Assembly (NCBI GenBank): GCA_001275005.1
Contig: JWZX01000491.1
Coordinates: forward strand, 1-14,392
Length of the DNA stretch: 14,392 nucleotides
From: Chrysochromulina tobinii
Lineage: Eukaryota; Haptophyta; Prymnesiales; Chrysochromulinaceae
Direction of reading: 5' to 3'
The notes under the pieces: generated by a model
What the model was told of the DNA's origin: nothing
Database searches by the model: none
The model's input: only the letters and a program-made list of their open reading frames with translations
Program-made: the position numbers and the translations under genes
Part shown: piece after piece, positions 12,413-14,392 of the stretch
Position numbering within the stretch: position 1 is the first letter of the stretch
How the letters are laid out: each line of letters starts with the position of its first letter

Positions 12413-13399
12413 TCAATATGCTGCGAGCTTGGCGTTCTTCGTCCAGAAGGCTTTGTATGCGTGGTCCGTGCCGCATAGCCAGTCCCAGAATGGCAAGAAA
12501 TCGGAGTAGCATCCGTGGTTGTGCGAGTGGTGGAAGTCGTGACGTCGTGAGCCTCCGTGGAAGAGCCCCCGGTTGAAGGGGTCAAAAGGCAGGTCGAAGC
12601 CGCTGTGGCTCTGGACAGTCTGCCACTGACGCAGCACTGTGAAGAGCATGAGCACTGTGAAGTGCGAGCCCAGCACCATCGATGGGACGATCCCAGGGAG
12701 CACGTTGAGTATCAGGTCGACGATTCCAAAGTACTCACTCGCCCAAACCGTCGTCGCCTTGAACCCGTGATGCTGCTTGTGGATGGTCCTGTACAGCAAG
12801 GGCGACGCGTGGAGCGCGCGGTGCGTCCAGTAGAAGATCGTGTCGCATCCGACGATCATCAAGGCAATGTCACGGCACCATATGCGTGCGTGCGGAAGCG
12901 GGTCGCACACGGTGATGTAGGAGGCAATGATGGGGTAGGCGAGGTAGAGGCAGAGCGGTACTACAAAGAAGGTGCCGAGTATCTGCTCGTAGAAGGCTCG
13001 CCTGTTTAGCTGAACGTTTTCGGGCGTGTCCGCCTTCAGATCGGGGCGCTGACGAGGGAGTCGGTACGCGCTCCAGAAATTCTTCCGCTCTGCGAGCACG
13101 AAGACTCCGCAGCTGATGTAGAGTGCCAGAGCGTGGAGCACCGATCCGATGAAAACTACGAGAAGTCGCTCGTCGGCTGGCCAGCGGGCGCACGCGTCCA
13201 TCCACCAATCAGCAGGTGGCGAAGGTGGAGGAGTGAAGAAGGAGTTGGACCACGACTCGAACGCGTTCATGAAAGTGGTTGTGGTCGAGATCGTCGAGTG
13301 AGTTGGCCTGGTCGACGAGGGTGAGCGCGGTAAACATGGCACGAGGGCGCGACGGCCAAGCGATTCACAACAAACACGACTAGGCATGCATGTCCACAC
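12413..13399 (-). CDS. C4-methylsterol oxidase-like enzyme (fatty acid hydroxylase superfamily)
   Basis: One open frame of 328 residues without intron. The three histidine clusters of the sterol C4-methyl oxidase (MSMO1/ERG25/SMO) family are present: H193-RAL-H197 in FYWTHRALH, H207-KQ-HH211 in HKQHHGFK, and H287-DF-HH291 in RRHDFHHSHNHGCYSDFLPFWDWLCGT; H265 lies in QSHSGFDLP. Hydrophobic segments lie at about 79-103, 140-163 and 228-255. The enzyme uses O2 and two irons to oxidise the C4 methyl groups of sterol precursors in the ER. M44 (codon at 13270, MNAFESW) is the more likely start; the 43 residues before it are Ser/Thr/Cys-rich and would otherwise serve as a presequence. There is no KKxx retrieval signal at the end (KLAAY). 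It converges on the C5-desaturase-like gene and diverges from the GTPBP-like gene. Confidence 0.9.
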   Translation of the reverse strand: MWTCMPSRVCCESLGRRALVPCLPRSPSSTRPTHSTISTTTTFMNAFESWSNSFFTPPPSPPADWWMDACARWPADERLLVVFIGSVLHALALYISCGVFVLAERKNFWSAYRLPRQRPDLKADTPENVQLNRRAFYEQILGTFFVVPLCLYLAYPIIASYITVCDPLPHARIWCRDIALMIVGCDTIFYWTHRALHASPLLYRTIHKQHHGFKATTVWASEYFGIVDLILNVLPGIVPSMVLGSHFTVLMLFTVLRQWQTVQSHSGFDLPFDPFNRGLFHGGSRRHDFHHSHNHGCYSDFLPFWDWLCGTDHAYKAFWTKNAKLAAY

Positions 13400-13509
13400 C
13401 GTACATGTACATGTAAACTCGCGTTTGACATCGAGATAGCTGAGGGTGCTGTGTTTTGAGGCCTCCTAAAACAGGCAATCAGCTAATCACGCCTGTGCAT
13501 GGTGATATT
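13271..13509. promoter_or_regulatory. Divergent promoter between the sterol oxidase and GTPase genes
   Basis: 239 bp between the preferred start codons. It contains a perfect 12-bp palindrome ACATGTACATGT at 13403-13414 (nested in GTACATGTAC repeats) near its middle, and GCATGC at 13384. If the oxidase starts at 13399 the region shrinks to 110 bp and still holds the palindrome. Confidence 0.45.
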
Positions 13510-14392
13510 ATGCAGGGACCTGCCATGTTTGCACTCGACGAAGACCGGCCGGGCCCTTTAGCGCGCGAGGTGGAGGTAGGAAACGTCGAGTACAAGCTCA
13601 AGCTCATCGAGCCGACGAGCACACGCTTCGAGCAGCTCGTCACGCAGCTCAAGTGGCGGCTGGCCGAGGGCGGCGGCGAGGCCATTTACGAGATCGGTGT
13701 TGAAGACGATGGATCGCTGCGTGGGCTCTCCGAAGCGGACATGGAAGAAAGCCTGCACACTCTCCAGCGGATGTGCAACCGGCTCAAGGCTCATATGCTC
13801 GTACGCTACCGACGGAGCGTCGGAGGCGGTGAGGCGACCGTGGCCGAGGTGCTCGTGCGCGCCGTCGAGGTGACGAGCAAGCCTGAGGTCCGCGTTGCCT
13901 TCCTGGGCGGACCGCAGTCCGGCAAATCGACGCTCGTTGCCGGCCTTGCCACCGGCCAGCGCGATAACGGGCAGGGTTCCGCACGGACGCTCGTCATGCG
14001 CCACCCGCACGAGCTCCAGTCGGGCGCGACGTCGTCGATTTCGGAGCATACGATCGGGTTCGACGCGCACGGCCGGCTCGTCAACTCGGCCGACGCCACA
14101 TTCGGCACGAGCTCCGCCTCGGAAATTGTCGCGCAGAGCGCGCGGCTCGTCACGCTGCTCGATCTGTGCGGGGAGGAGCGCTACCTCAAGACGACCCTCT
14201 ATGGGTTGACGGCGCACGCCCCCGATTTTGCGATCCTCGCCGTGCGTGCCGACCAGCCAGTGATCACGAGCGGCGGCGCCGGTAGCAACAGTGGTGGCGG
14301 TGGCAGCAATGCAAGTAGTGGCAGCGGCGGCGGCAGCGGCGGCAGCGGCGGCAGCGGCGGCAGCGGCGGCGGCGGCAGCGGCGGCGGCGGCG
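13510..14392 (+). CDS. GTPBP1/GTPBP2-like GTPase, 5' part (open at the right edge)
   Basis: The frame starts MQGPAMFALDED at 13510 (an in-frame TGA lies at 13441; the Met at 13525 is an alternative) and stays open for 294 residues. The N-terminal region EYKLKLIEPTSTRFEQLVTQLKWRL...EIGVEDDGSLRGLSEADMEESLHTLQRM and AEVLVRAVE is the signature preceding the G domain in GTPBP1/2, translational GTPases related to EF-1A/eRF3 and linked to mRNA decay and ribosome rescue. G1 is GGPQSGKST (133-141), where family members usually have GNVDAGKST. G2 includes SGATSSIS (T174). G3 is DLCGEERY (218-225), where the family has DLAGHHKY, so the usual catalytic His is replaced by Glu. From about residue 254 the frame becomes Gly/Ser only, where a family member would continue toward G4 (TKID). 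It may be a divergent paralogue with a repeat insertion. Confidence 0.85.
   Translation, partial: MQGPAMFALDEDRPGPLAREVEVGNVEYKLKLIEPTSTRFEQLVTQLKWRLAEGGGEAIYEIGVEDDGSLRGLSEADMEESLHTLQRMCNRLKAHMLVRYRRSVGGGEATVAEVLVRAVEVTSKPEVRVAFLGGPQSGKSTLVAGLATGQRDNGQGSARTLVMRHPHELQSGATSSISEHTIGFDAHGRLVNSADATFGTSSASEIVAQSARLVTLLDLCGEERYLKTTLYGLTAHAPDFAILAVRADQPVITSGGAGSNSGGGGSNASSGSGGGSGGSGGSGGSGGGGSGGGG
14268..14392. repeat. Gly/Ser-encoding GGC/AGC trinucleotide-type repeat
   Basis: A stretch of GGC, AGC and GGT codons encodes (Gly)n-Ser repeats to the window edge. It is in frame with the GTPase gene and sits between G3 and the expected G4 motif. Confidence 0.9.

Overview
The window is nuclear DNA from a GC-rich unicellular eukaryote, most likely an alga of the haptophyte or pelagophyte/stramenopile kind. 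The reasons are short GT-AG introns inside conserved eukaryotic genes (kinesin, auxilin, sterol desaturases, a GTPBP1-like GTPase), very high GC at third codon positions, Ala/Pro/Gly-rich low-complexity protein segments, and pervasive short tandem repeats. The exact lineage cannot be fixed from the sequence alone. Large antisense ORFs are by-products of the GC content.

Layout, left to right: the 3' end of an ABC-transporter gene (+, 1-161); about 800 bp of convergent intergenic DNA; an M20 metallopeptidase of the PM20D1/carboxypeptidase S type (-, 962-2650 or 2911); a repeat-rich spacer; an unrecognised three-exon gene encoding a protein with four copies of a short motif (-, 3395-5247); a 116-bp divergent promoter; a four-exon kinesin (+, 5364-8631); an auxilin-like DnaJ protein (+, two exons, 8905-10346); a sterol C5-desaturase-like gene (+, two exons, 10814-11984) facing tail-to-tail a C4-methylsterol oxidase-like gene (-, 12413-13270 or 13399); a second divergent promoter; and the 5' part of a GTPBP1/2-like GTPase gene (+, from 13510, running off the end).

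Two functional themes can be read: ER sterol synthesis (two non-haem di-iron sterol oxygenases side by side) and cytoskeleton/vesicle traffic (kinesin, clathrin uncoating). The rest look like unlinked housekeeping genes.

The most striking signal is in the introns. In at least four of seven predicted introns the intron begins with a copy of the start of the following exon, and the intron/exon boundary reads AG|GT. The introns therefore look like tandem duplications of coding DNA whose AG|GT junction was recruited as both splice sites. Ages appear graded: 26/26 identical in the auxilin gene (present as a three-unit array), 29/30 in kinesin intron 3, 25/32 in the unknown gene and 10/12 in kinesin intron 1. 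Two introns are arrays (about 88-bp and 64-bp units) in which every unit starts with GT and ends with AG, giving internal CAG|GT junctions that resemble recursive splice sites. In the 64-bp array the internal junctions fall inside predicted hairpins.
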